Below, piece by piece: positions 1-8,756 of a stretch of 64,000 nt of DNA. How positions within the stretch are numbered: position 1 is the stretch's first letter; each line of letters starts with the position of its first letter. The notes under the pieces were generated by a model. That model was not told the origin of the DNA. It saw nothing but the letters and a program-made list of their open reading frames with translations, and made no database searches. Position numbers and translations under genes: made by a program. Origin of the DNA: JALYNX01 sp963746905 (GTDB lineage: Bacteria; Actinomycetota; Acidimicrobiia; Spongiisociales; ZC4RG35); contig CAVVCY010000002.1 in the NCBI GenBank assembly GCA_963746905.1, positions 1 through 64,000 on the forward strand, in the 5' to 3' direction.

Positions 1-1185
1 CGGAGTGGGTGAGCCCTGACATGCTGGACAATGGCATTTGCTCGTAGGTCCAGAAAGAGGACCCTCCGAGCAGGAATGGGCCACTGACTGGGTTGAGCGG
101 GTTGGAGGAGGCAAGGTCTACAGCATTTCCGGCCGCCCCGCTATATCGGGCGGTGATGTTGGCCATGTTGCCGGCGAAAGGATCGCCGAAGGCGAATGAT
201 TGGCGGTCGTGGCCGCCCCATAACCGATGCCCTCGAAATTGTTGTCGAGATTGATGGCGGCCACCAGATTGGCCAGGGTCGCGGCCGGATCCAAGGGAAC
301 AATCGCCACCCCATTGTCCGGGCCAGGCTCCGGGGCAAGGAAGGTGTAAGTCTGGCCCCCGACGGTGACGGTGTCACCGGCGATGGGAGAGGTACCCAGG
401 GTCAAGGTTCCGGACGCATAGACAACGTTGGCCCAGTTGGCGTCGGTTTGGTCGATGCGATAGAAGAGATAGTTGGAGATCGCCGAATCGTCGCCATCCT
501 CAGCGGCGGCGACCCCGATCTGTGTGGTTGCCCCGACAGTGAAATGAGCGAGTTGGGTCTGACCTTCGGCCACCGGGTTTTGCAACTTGACCGGTCCTTG
601 CCAGCTGACACCATCGTTGATCGAACGGGTCAGAAACAGCCCGTTATCGGTCATCATCGAGGCCCAGAGGAAGCCATTCGGGCTCTTGTAGATAGCGGCG
701 CGGGCCTCGCCGGATCCATCGAGGGCAAGGTCGATGAGTACTGGAACACATACACGCTGCCGTTGTAACTGAAAACGTGAAGTGTGGAGCCGGCGCCACT
801 CATGAGCACGTAGACGGTCTTTGCGCCGTCCCAATAGACGTCGGGCCTATCAGATGCCGCCCCGAGCACCACCGGGCCCATGACGGGGTTTGCGCCGACC
901 GTGGTGGCGGAGCCTTGGGAGATGCGCCAGCCGGTGGCCGCGGTCGGAATGATGGCGTCCCATCGACTCCCGTTGCGCCAGACGCGGTGCTGGTTCTTAC
1001 TCTCCCACTGGCGTCCGGAAAGAGCGGAGGTGTCGGTACCGGTGATCGGGCTCGGGCCGGTGTCCCCCGGCCAATGCTTGTGCCGGTTCGATCGAAACGA
1101 TCTGAAGTGAAGCTGCCACCAGCACCAACGCCAGTCGCGCGAAAGAAATACGTGTGCCCCCAGCCGGAGCAATCCGGTTGCCCAT
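1..1185 (-). pseudogene. secreted BNR/beta-propeller-like protein, frameshifted, 3' end outside window
   Basis: The ATG at 1185 follows a GGGAG ribosome site and opens a signal peptide (hydrophobic run LALVLVAASL, likely cleaved near AQA-LA). Reading then needs frame changes near 1065 (in a G5 run), near 745 and near 200; between them there are long open stretches. The middle part has an Asp-box-like motif (SINDGVSW), as in sialidase/BNR propellers. The last part carries the pattern DTVTVGGQTYTF...ATLANLVAAIN, which recurs in phage tail and adhesin-like proteins. The coding sequence still runs at base 1, so the C-terminus is unseen. It is probably secreted or cell-surface. Substrate is unknown. 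The frameshifts may be sequencing errors, because motifs across them are intact, or true decay. Confidence 0.55.
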
Positions 1186-1239
1186 AAGTTGTCTCCCTGC
1201 CCTGTTTCTTGAAGAAGCCCCACAGCTTCCGTTCGCCGA

Positions 1240-1268
1240 ATACTAAAGGTGTCCGGCGGCCACTCCAA
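1240..1268 (-). promoter_or_regulatory. candidate sigma-70-type promoter for the secreted protein
   Basis: On the minus strand TTGGAG (1268-1263) and TAGTAT (1245-1240) are separated by 17 bp, about 55 bp upstream of the start codon at 1185. The match to -35/-10 consensus and spacing is good. It lies in the 127-bp gap between the kinase stop (1313) and the secreted-protein start. No expression evidence. Confidence 0.4.
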
Positions 1269-1312
1269 GTGGTTGTTTTCCCTTTCTACGTTCCGGGCCG
1301 CAACGCAACCCT

Positions 1313-2062
1313 TCAGACCCGCAACGTAGCAGCCACTGTGAGTAACGAATCCGGGATCGGGGTCGTCCCATCGACCCGCACGACACTGCTGTGGGTGGAC
1401 TCCAAATGATCTGAGATTGCCTCGGTGACGGACACTGCAGCGGAGAGAAAGTCGTGGCGCTCGGCCTCGGCAAGGTCGGCCACGCGCTCCGACCAACCTC
1501 GCTGGTCGAGCCGCTCGGCACAGGTCTCGATCGGTGTCTCGATCACCACCACGAGGTCGGGCCGAGGGTTCGAAGTCAGGTAGGCCGTGAGTGACGGCAG
1601 GTCATCGTCAATGAAGCCATGGGAGAACAGGGCGACGCCTCTTGACAGAATCCCTCATCGAGCACCAGCCAATCCTGGCCGCCCCACTCGATGGCGAGCT
1701 GATACCGGGCCATCAGATTTCAGGACCCAACCAAGGCTCATCGCCTGATCTCGATCACGTTCCGCCCGGATGCGCTGGGCAGCGAGGGCGGATTCCAGAG
1801 TTCGAGGGTTGGCTGGAATGAATCGGGCCAGACCTGCGAAGCGGTCGGTCGATCGGGCGTAGGAGGTGCGCCAAATACGGCTGGAGCTGGATCACGAGAG
1901 CCTGGCCGCTGCCCGTGTCAACCCATCCTCGCCTCCAGTCTTCACGGCCAAACGCACCGCCTCCTCGAGATCGATGGTGTTGGGAAGAGAGCGGATCAAC
2001 TCGCGGGCCAGGCTCGTCTTACCTGAGCCTGGAAGAGTGCCGAGAAACTCAACGACTCTCAC
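1313..2062 (-). pseudogene. P-loop kinase-like protein, frameshifted
   Basis: A GTG start at 2062 begins the peptide VRVVEFLGTLPGSGKTS, with a Walker A (GxxGSGKT) in the first 15 residues. The coding sense resumes in other frames after about 1885, about 1715 and about 1655. Visible conserved pieces are a region with WLVLDEGFCQ, a segment LVVVIETPIETCAERL that resembles the substrate/lid part of nucleotide kinases, and the end at 1313. Length without shifts would be about 250 residues. It overlaps the end of the upstream kinase gene by 14 nt, so the two were co-translated. The exact substrate cannot be told. Three frameshifts make it non-functional as written, unless they are sequence errors. 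Confidence 0.55.
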
Positions 2063-3503
2063 GGATCGCCCTCCAGATTGTGGTTTTGGCCTCCAACAGC
2101 ACATCCTCATAGGGGTGCCCGGCGTCGATCACGACCCGATGATCGTTGCCGGTCAGGCTGTCAACGGCAGTCACCTTGGCCATGTGCTCCTCGACCGTGA
2201 GATCGAGCTTGCGATAGCGGAGCGTTTGGAGGTCGGTCTCTAAGGACGATCGTCACGTCGGGTGGTTCGATCACCCTGTATTGCCTTAGCTCAGATCCTG
2301 CAAACGGGCCATCGGTTGGAGCCGGGGGCCGTCCATCGGTGTCTCCATCGAATAGAACTCGGGGAGCGGGAATCGCTCAGGCGATCGCCACTTCGCCACG
2401 CCGGCACGCTTCTCGCGCCCCTAGAGCCTGGTGTCGGCGGGCTCGTGCCAGTACGATCCACTTCACGGCGTCGGTGTATCGGGCCAACGTGGTGAGGAAC
2501 CCGGTCGCTGACCCCTGATCTTTGCGGTTTCTGGCCAAGCTCCGGCTTGTTGAGCAGCTTGAAGAACAGCCCTGACTTCGGTTGCCCGAAATAGACATGA
2601 CGGACCACAGCTTGGGTTTCAGCCACTTCTCGAGGTCTTCGTGGCAGCGGGTCTTGCCCGAGCCATCGGCTCCCACCGCTGCGACCAAGGGGGCGGCGCA
2701 TGTGAGATGACGGGGAGGCAGCCCGAGGCCGAGTTGCTTCATCACCCGACCCGATCTCAACCTGAGCCAGGCTTTTCTCGGCGCCGCCCTAAATCTGGGC
2801 AGGCGCTCGTATCTGCTGAGCCGCTTTCGCAGAGACCGTTTGTGGTCGTAGACATATCGCCAGTCGATGCGGTCGGCCACGGAGCGGGTATGAAACTCGA
2901 CGACTTCTTCACCGGTGATCGGGAGCCCGCTGGACTCGGCGGTTCCCGGAATGTCGAGGGGTTGACCAACTCAGCCAGCCAGCGCGCCTCGGTTCGAATG
3001 CGGGGTGGGAGTGGTGAGCCGCCCTTGACGATGGATCGGGCGAACTGGCGGTTGGTGGTCTTGAGCATCGCCCGTATGTAGAGCATCAGCAGCTCACGGT
3101 CATGACGCGGCACCGGGACTCCCGCCAACTGGTTCGGATCCGACAGCAGCCAATTCTCGAGCGGGAGGTGATGGTTCTTGATCAGTTGCTCGCCGAGCAC
3201 CAGGCGGTAGTGGACGTCGAGATGCACCAGGGCACCGGTGGGTGCGTCGAAACCGAGGTAACTCTCGATCCCGGGAATGACGCGGACCTTGGATGGGGTC
3301 ATCGGCACAAAGCCGAGGTTGTCGATCACATCGATGAAGGTGGGGCGATGACGGACCTCGACGAGGAGGTCGAGATCGGTCTCACCGCGGAGGGCGGGGA
3401 GCAGGTGCTCGTTGCTCTTCCAGTGGACATAACTGACGGCATCGGTCGAGAGAGCTTCTAAGAGGTCGGTGATCACACCAAGAACGTCGATCTGACCCCC
3501 CAT
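2049..3503 (-). pseudogene. nucleotidyltransferase-like / thymidylate kinase-like fusion, frameshifted
   Basis: The start ATG at 3503 has AAAGG upstream. Residues 1-180 hold a nucleotidyltransferase-like domain (GETDLDLLVE, then DVHYRLVLGEQ). The C-terminal half is thymidylate kinase-like: Walker A AVGADGSGKT, a RHVYFGQPKSG segment, an RFPLPEFYS segment like the DR(Y/F) region, PPDVTIVLR, and a C-terminal helix ending IRESR at 2049. At least six frame changes are needed (near 2960 in a C4/C5 run, 2602, 2520, 2382, 2292 and 2240). The two-domain layout is seen next to exopolysaccharide and sugar-export genes in other bacteria; that link is an inference. Size without shifts is about 485 residues. 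Confidence 0.6.
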
Positions 3504-3520
3504 CAGCGCTGACCTTTCAT

Positions 3521-4352
3521 CTAGTAGCCGCTGAGGGCGCCGACTTTTCGACCGTACTCGAGAATATGGCCATAGGACCAGAGAGCGATCGGGTAGAAGA
3601 CGAGAGAGAAGATCGAAAGTGCGGCGATGGCTTGCCATGCCGTTGGCCCAGGCAGCACCTCACCCTCGGGCATCAACACCTTGCGCAACGCCTGGATTAC
3701 GTAGGTATGGGGTATCACCCACGCCAGGGCGCGGAGCCGACTCGGCAGTAGCTCGACCGGAAAGAAGACACCCGAGAGCACCGAAGCGGCGAGCGTGTAG
3801 AGGGATAAGACCGGGTCGGCCCGTTTGGAGAGGATCTTGATACTCGCTCCGAGAATGCCGATGGCCAGAGTGGCAGCCAGGCCGAGCAGAATGATGAGAA
3901 TGGCAATTGGCACAGCTTCGAGTCGGTATTCCGCACCGAGGGGTATCGAGAGGAGAACCATCACCACCGCGGTGGCAATCGCCTGAAAAGCGGCCCATGG
4001 TGTCATGGCGAATGGGAGCAGGTTCCAACGGACGGGCTCGACGAGGAACATCTCCAACTGACCCTGCGTCACGAGTTCGAGCATGTCGTTACCGAACGAG
4101 TTGAGGGTTGCGGCAAGGATGCTCATCGTCACCACACCGATGACCACGAACGTGTAGTAGTCGTAAGCGACCTCAGGCCCGTTGTCGCTGACTAGCTCGG
4201 CTACGAAGACGAAGGTGACAATGGGAATGAACGCACTCAAACCCTTCATGATCAAGGCCAGGGGATAATTGGTCGCCTTGATGAAATCGATGCGCCAGAA
4301 CGCACCCGTGACCTGAGCCCCCCTGCCGAGCTTGCGAACGGAAGGATTTCAC
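3521..4352 (-). CDS. ABC-2 type transporter permease
   Basis: Integral membrane protein with about six hydrophobic segments (for example TFVFVAEL, VVIGVVTMSIL, AILIILLGLAATLAIGIL, LAASVLSGVFFPVELLP). The FFP-x-E-LP segment before the last helices is typical of ABC-2 drug or polysaccharide exporters. It pairs with the ATPase just upstream. The natural start seems to be the GTG at 4352, which overlaps the ATPase stop (GTGA). From there the reading frame is right only if the G6 run near 4312-4317 is really G5, giving MKSFRSQARQGAQ... Otherwise the first in-frame start is TTG at 4255, which would cost the N-terminal cytoplasmic part. Exports an unknown substrate, perhaps a glycan precursor given the glycosyltransferase nearby. 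Confidence 0.8.
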
Positions 4353-5341
4353 GATTCCTCGCGGCCCGGTCTCAGCATCTCCTCGAGCACATCTCGGAGC
4401 TTCGGCTGAGCGTGCCCGATCGAGATCATCCCGTCGACATAGCCGTTGAGCTTGTCGACTATCTGGGGCAGTGAAATCTCTGACCCGATGATGACCGTGC
4501 TCCCCTCCAACGTCACTTCGTCGATGCCGTCGACACCCTGCAAAGTCTGTGAAGCCCTGCCAGCCGCCGCCGGCTCGACGAAGACGATTTCGACCTTCGG
4601 ACGCAACAAGCTCGAACCCATTGAATCCAGCGAACCGTTGTAGACAACATGACCACGGTCGAGGAGCAGGACCTGGTCGTTGAGCATCTCGACCTCGTCC
4701 AGGCGATGCGAGCTGATCAGCACTGCCAGATCGTTTTCGGCTGCGATCTTCTGCACCAGACGGAGGAGGTCGTAGGCGCCAATGGGGTCGACGGCGCCGG
4801 TCGGCTCATCCAGTATGAGGACGGCTGGGGTATGCATGATGGCTCGCGCCAGCATCAGACGGGCGAGCATCCCGCTGGACAGGGCGAATCCCACCCGATC
4901 CCGAGCCTCGAATAACCCGACCATGTGGAGGGTCTCGTCGACTCGGTCGGCGACGTCTTGCTCCGCGATGCCCTGAAGCCGCCCATGGAACGCCAGATTC
5001 TCCCGACAGGAATGGCGGAGAAGAAGGGTTCGATTCTCGGCAGGCATGAACCCCACCAACTTCCTCACCCGAGTCGAGTCCTTGGTGGCGTCCAAACCGA
5101 GCACAGTTGCTGCACCGCTGGTCGGCGTGGTCAAGCCCGTGAGAACTCGAAAGAGGGTCGATTTTCCTGCGCCGTTCGGTCCGAGGATGACCCTCAACTC
5201 GCCGGGATAGACATCGAACGAGACGTCGTCGAGCGCGATGACCGGTTCGGTGATCGCGGTCCGAAGCATCAGTTTCATCCAGCGGGAGTAGGGCTCATAC
5301 ACCTTTCGGACTTGATCGATCGTGACGATGGGGTCAGGCAT
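4349..5341 (-). CDS. ABC transporter ATP-binding protein, DrrA/polysaccharide-export type
   Basis: 330 residues. Walker A GPNGAGKST at about 54-62, signature region LSSGM in place of LSGGQ at about 154, Walker B LILDEPTGAVD at about 174, and an H-loop in ISSHRLDE. The long C-terminal tail (about 100 residues) after the ATPase core is as in DrrA-type exporters. It energises the ABC-2 permease whose GTG start overlaps this stop. It is the first gene of the leftward operon; 155-180 bp of non-coding DNA separates it from the divergent glycosyltransferase. The altered signature motif occurs in export ATPases but should lower activity if strict LSGGQ is needed. Confidence 0.88.
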   Translation of the reverse strand: MPDPIVTIDQVRKVYEPYSRWMKLMLRTAITEPVIALDDVSFDVYPGELRVILGPNGAGKSTLFRVLTGLTTPTSGAATVLGLDATKDSTRVRKLVGFMPAENRTLLLRHSCRENLAFHGRLQGIAEQDVADRVDETLHMVGLFEARDRVGFALSSGMLARLMLARAIMHTPAVLILDEPTGAVDPIGAYDLLRLVQKIAAENDLAVLISSHRLDEVEMLNDQVLLLDRGHVVYNGSLDSMGSSLLRPKVEIVFVEPAAAGRASQTLQGVDGIDEVTLEGSTVIIGSEISLPQIVDKLNGYVDGMISIGHAQPKLRDVLEEMLRPGREES

Positions 5342-5520
5342 GTTTTATTAGATGCGCCTCCCGAAGCGCCACTCACCGTTGGGATTTACAGCCGCGATTA
5401 CACAGACAAAAACCGGTGGATTGAACGCAAATGATACTCCCGCGTTGCCGATCTCAATCCCATTCTCAGGGGGGCTGACCTCTGGCCACCTCGACCATGG
5501 CAGTTAGATTGCGAGGCACG

Positions 5521-6465
5521 ATGTCAGACGCGGGCCGGCTCTTCGGGGTGATTGTGACATTCCGTCGGCCAGAAGAGCTGGCGAAATCGCTGGACAAGCT
5601 GCTCGCGCAAACACGACGACTCGACCGATTGGTGGTCATCGACAATGGCAGCTCTCCGGAATCGGAGCGAGAAGTCGAGCGTTATCGCAACGAGGGTGCA
5701 GAAGTCGTCTACATCGACGCCGGGGAGAACATTGGCCCAGCGGAAGGGTATGCCCGCGGGTGTCTCTATCACCTGGAAACCGCCACCGACGAAGATTGGG
5801 TGATCACCTTCGACGACGACGATCCGCCTTATTTCGACAGCGCTCTCGAGAGCGCCTTCAGGTTTGCTCGAGAGATGCTCGAGGAGGATCCGCTCACCGC
5901 AGGGGTTGGGAACAGTGGTGGTCGTTTCGACCTCGACAAGGCCGTGATACGCCGGATAGGCGACCCCGACATCCACGGTGTCGTTCCGGTCGACTTCATC
6001 GCCGAGGGGGGCCAGCCCTGCTATCGACTCAAGGTCCTTCGTGAAGTAGGCGTCCATCGGGGAGATCTCTTTTTCAGTTATGAAGAGATCGAGCTCGGAC
6101 TGAGAATTCACGACGCCGGCTACCGGTTGTACGCCGACGGGGAAACATGGAAGCACCGTAAGGCAACAAAACGCTCACTCGGGCAGCTTCCTCCCGAGTC
6201 AGAGCTCGAGGCCCGGAACCGAACCGACTTTCGAATCAAACCCGCCGGCTGGCGCCGCTACTACAGCCTGCGAAACCTGATCTGGCTCTTGAGGAAATAT
6301 GACCGGAATCGGACTGCCTTGACGGTGACCATTACTCGCGGGCTGCTCAAACCTCTCCTCAACCTTCCGTTCGCTCCACGGGATGCGTGGCAGAACCTGA
6401 AGGTGAACTACCGGGCCATCGTTGATGGCTGGAAGGGTGATTTGGGTTGGCAAATGCGGCCATGA
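5521..6465 (+). CDS. glycosyltransferase family 2
   Basis: 314 residues from ATG 5521 (a GAGG lies 6-9 bases upstream); an in-frame ATG at 5497 would add eight residues. The N-terminal GT-A fold is clear: GVIVTFRRPEEL, LVVIDNGSSPES, GENIGPAEGYARG, then the metal/nucleotide site FDDDDPP at about residue 98, and a later acceptor-side motif (SYEEIELGLRI). No membrane helix, so it acts at the cytoplasmic face. The layout resembles rhamnosyl- or galactofuranosyl-type GT2 enzymes, but the sugar cannot be told. It is divergent from the ABC exporter and is followed by a polysaccharide deacetylase, which suggests cell-surface glycan assembly. Confidence 0.88.
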   Translation: MSDAGRLFGVIVTFRRPEELAKSLDKLLAQTRRLDRLVVIDNGSSPESEREVERYRNEGAEVVYIDAGENIGPAEGYARGCLYHLETATDEDWVITFDDDDPPYFDSALESAFRFAREMLEEDPLTAGVGNSGGRFDLDKAVIRRIGDPDIHGVVPVDFIAEGGQPCYRLKVLREVGVHRGDLFFSYEEIELGLRIHDAGYRLYADGETWKHRKATKRSLGQLPPESELEARNRTDFRIKPAGWRRYYSLRNLIWLLRKYDRNRTALTVTITRGLLKPLLNLPFAPRDAWQNLKVNYRAIVDGWKGDLGWQMRP

Positions 6466-6552
6466 GGGATCGGCGGACTGAATAGATGGCGCGCAAGCGT
6501 CAAGCTGCGCGCGCGGCCAAGGCATTGGGGCTCGGTCGCGGCACTCGATTTC

Positions 6553-7221
6553 ATGGCTGGTTCGGTGTGTGAAGTGTCGACTTCACGTCCCGTCTTTCAC
6601 CTCACCTTCGACGATGGGCCTCATCCGGAAGTGACCCGTGCCGTGCTCGACGTTCTGGGGGAATCGAAGGTCCCGGCGACCTTCTTTCTCCTGGTCGACA
6701 ATGCCAAACGTCACGCCGATCTGGTGGAGGAAACGCTCGCTCGTGGTCACGAGATCGGGCTACATGGTCGCACCCACCTCCGTCTTTCGTCAGCGTCGTG
6801 GAGTGCGATCAAAGACGAGGTCGCCAAGGCTCATGATGAACTTGAGGACGTGTCGGGCCACGAGGTCAAGTTCTTCCGCCCTCCATACGGAGCTCACGGG
6901 ATTCGCTCCCTCGCGGTCACTCGCGCACGAAGAATGAAGACAGTCCTGTGGTCAGTCGACACCGATGACTGGAAAGGTATTACACCCGCCGATCCACTTC
7001 AGGGGACGACGGCTCGGATGGCGCCGGGAGGGATCAGCCTGCAACATGACACTCCGGCAGGGGAGTCGGTTGCCGACGATCAGGGGAGAGGCCTGATTGG
7101 AAAGGACGTTCTGACGAGGGAGGTTCTTGCCGAGATGGCACGACGAGGGCTTCAGCCGGTCTCCCTCGATGAGCTCCTCTCCGCCGGCGACCCGGTCCGC
7201 CGGGCCAAGGTGACGAGGTAG
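6553..7221 (+). CDS. polysaccharide deacetylase (NodB homology domain)
   Basis: 222 residues, carbohydrate esterase family 4 fold. Motif 1 is TFDDGP at about residue 18-23 (catalytic base and metal Asp), motif 2 HGRTH (metal His pair), motif 3 RPPYG, followed by WSVDTDDW (motif 4) and LQHDT near the C-terminus (motif 5). All catalytic positions are present. No signal peptide is seen with this start (MAGSVCEV...), so it would be cytoplasmic or leaderless-exported; a start further upstream is not open in this frame. It follows the glycosyltransferase by 87 bp and may remove N-acetyl groups from a surface polymer or peptidoglycan. Substrate is not predictable. Confidence 0.88.
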   Translation: MAGSVCEVSTSRPVFHLTFDDGPHPEVTRAVLDVLGESKVPATFFLLVDNAKRHADLVEETLARGHEIGLHGRTHLRLSSASWSAIKDEVAKAHDELEDVSGHEVKFFRPPYGAHGIRSLAVTRARRMKTVLWSVDTDDWKGITPADPLQGTTARMAPGGISLQHDTPAGESVADDQGRGLIGKDVLTREVLAEMARRGLQPVSLDELLSAGDPVRRAKVTR

Positions 7222-7244
7222 CTCGATCGGTTGGAGGGTCTGGT

Positions 7245-7257
7245 CCGTAGAATCCCG
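7245..7257 (+). promoter_or_regulatory. -10 element and discriminator of the tRNA-Val promoter
   Basis: The 13-mer ccgtagaatcccg holds TAGAAT (7248-7253) 12 bp before the tRNA. The identical 13-mer sits before rnpB at 18610-18622. A matching -35 at normal distance is not clear here. The C/G-rich stretch after the -10 is typical of stable-RNA promoters. Confidence 0.5.
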
Positions 7258-7265
7258 GCCTCTTC

Positions 7266-7339
7266 GGGCGTTTAGCTCAGTTGGCTAGAGCACTGCCCTT
7301 ACAAGGCAGGGGTCGGGGGTTCAAGTCCCTCAACGCCCA
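7266..7339 (+). tRNA. tRNA-Val (anticodon UAC)
   Basis: A 74-nt cloverleaf. Acceptor stem GGGCGTT pairs with AACGCCC, D-arm has TAGCTCAGTTGG, the anticodon stem CTGCC/GGCAG encloses the loop CTTACAA with anticodon TAC at 7300-7302, and the T-loop is TTCAAGT. Discriminator base is A; CCA is not encoded. It decodes GUA/GUG valine codons. The amidase gene starts only 23 bp downstream. Confidence 0.95.
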
Positions 7340-7362
7340 CAATGGATAGACCGAGGTCAGCG

Positions 7363-8748
7363 ATGGGTCGAAAGGGTTCGCGTCTAGTCGGCGTGCTCAC
7401 CGCCACCCTGTTCCTCTTGGGTGTCGCTGGACCGGCCGCCGCCCAGGAGGGGTCGATCGGGATCGTCGACACTGCGACCGGGGAGTGGTATCTCCGCAAT
7501 CCGACGGATGGGGCGACCACGAGGTTCTTCTATGGCGACCCAGGTGACCTTCCGATGGTCGGGGATTGGGACGGTGACGGGGACGAGACACCTGGCCTCT
7601 ATCGACAGTCCGACGGGTTCGTCTATCTCCGCAACTCCAACAGCCAGGGGGTCGCCGACATCCGGTTCTTCTTCGGCAACCCCGGGGACATACCCCTCGC
7701 CGGTGACTTCGACGGGGATGGCCATGACACCGTCTCGATCTACCGTCCGTCGCAAGGCCGGGTTTTCATCATCAACGCATTGGGCGCCAACGACGGCGGG
7801 CTCGGCGCGGCAGACTTCTCGTACTACTTCGGCAAACCCGGAGACAAGCCCTTTGTCGGCGACTTCGACAACGACGGGATCGATGAGATCGGCCTCCACC
7901 GCGAGTCGACGGGCCTCGTCTATTTCCGGTTGACCAATACCCAGGGAGTTGCCGACTCGTCGTTCATCTTCGGTGACCCGGGGGACAAGATGGTGGCCGC
8001 AGCATGGTCAGGCCGGGGCGCACCGGGACCGGAGTCGGTTGGCCTCTTCCGCCCATCGAATTGCACCAGCTACCTGCGCTACACCAACACCCAGGGCGTG
8101 GCCGACGAGACACTCGCCTATGGCCTGCCGACCGGGCTGCCTGTTGCCGGGGATTTCGGGGCGCTACCCGGGGGCGGCGGCCCGCCACCGGAGTGCCCGC
8201 CCATCCCCGTGGTGTCCATGGTGTCGCGTGGCCAATGGGGTGCTCGTCCGGCCGAGGTCAGTCGGATGATCCCGCACACGATCAAGCGGCTGACGGTCCA
8301 TCATGCCGGGGACCAGGTGGGTGTGACCGGTCCTGCCCAATTCCGGGGTTGGCAGGACTGGCACATGTCCGGTCAGGGTTGGCCTGACATCGCCTATCAC
8401 GTGCTGATCGGCGTCGACGGCAAGGTCTACGAAGGGCGGAACCCCGCTTATCGAGGAGACACCGGGACCAGCTATGACACCACCGGGCATTTCCTGGTCG
8501 TGCTCGAAGGCAACTTCGAGATCGAGCATCCGAGCGCCGCCCAGCTCGATTCCCTGGTCAAGGTGCTGGCATGGGCCGCGGTTCACTACGGCGTATCACC
8601 GGCGACCATCGCCGGTCACCGCGACTACGCCGCCACCTCGTGCCCGGGCAAGTATCTGGAGGATCGGATCACGTCAGGGGAGCTTCGATCACAGGTCGAG
8701 GCGCTGATCGCCCAGGGCGGCGTCGATCTCAAGTGGCCGGGGACGTAG
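7363..8748 (+). CDS. secreted N-acetylmuramoyl-L-alanine amidase (PGRP/Amidase_2) with VCBS/FG-GAP-like repeats
   Basis: 461 residues from ATG 7363 (GAGG 6 bases upstream); ATG 7342 would add seven residues but lies against the tRNA end. Signal peptide at 1-28 (cleavage after PAAAQ). Residues about 30-260 hold five repeats of roughly 50-55 residues with DWDGDGDE/DFDGDGHD/DFDNDGID calcium-loop-like motifs and the recurring phrase GDPGD-x-P. A GGGGPPPE linker follows. The C-terminal domain is a PGRP-type zinc amidase with RGQWGARP, TVHHAG (zinc His), AYHVLIG and GHRDYAATSCPGK (zinc His and Cys). It should cleave the amide between muramic acid and L-Ala outside the cell. The repeats may bind wall polymer or fold as a beta-propeller. 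Confidence 0.9.
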   Translation: MGRKGSRLVGVLTATLFLLGVAGPAAAQEGSIGIVDTATGEWYLRNPTDGATTRFFYGDPGDLPMVGDWDGDGDETPGLYRQSDGFVYLRNSNSQGVADIRFFFGNPGDIPLAGDFDGDGHDTVSIYRPSQGRVFIINALGANDGGLGAADFSYYFGKPGDKPFVGDFDNDGIDEIGLHRESTGLVYFRLTNTQGVADSSFIFGDPGDKMVAAAWSGRGAPGPESVGLFRPSNCTSYLRYTNTQGVADETLAYGLPTGLPVAGDFGALPGGGGPPPECPPIPVVSMVSRGQWGARPAEVSRMIPHTIKRLTVHHAGDQVGVTGPAQFRGWQDWHMSGQGWPDIAYHVLIGVDGKVYEGRNPAYRGDTGTSYDTTGHFLVVLEGNFEIEHPSAAQLDSLVKVLAWAAVHYGVSPATIAGHRDYAATSCPGKYLEDRITSGELRSQVEALIAQGGVDLKWPGT

Positions 8749-8756
8749 GAGGATCC

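Noticed and set aside
196..768. A long open frame on the plus strand at the left end
   Set aside because: It mirrors the minus-strand secreted gene, has no motif or ribosome site, and the minus-strand frames carry recognisable motifs.
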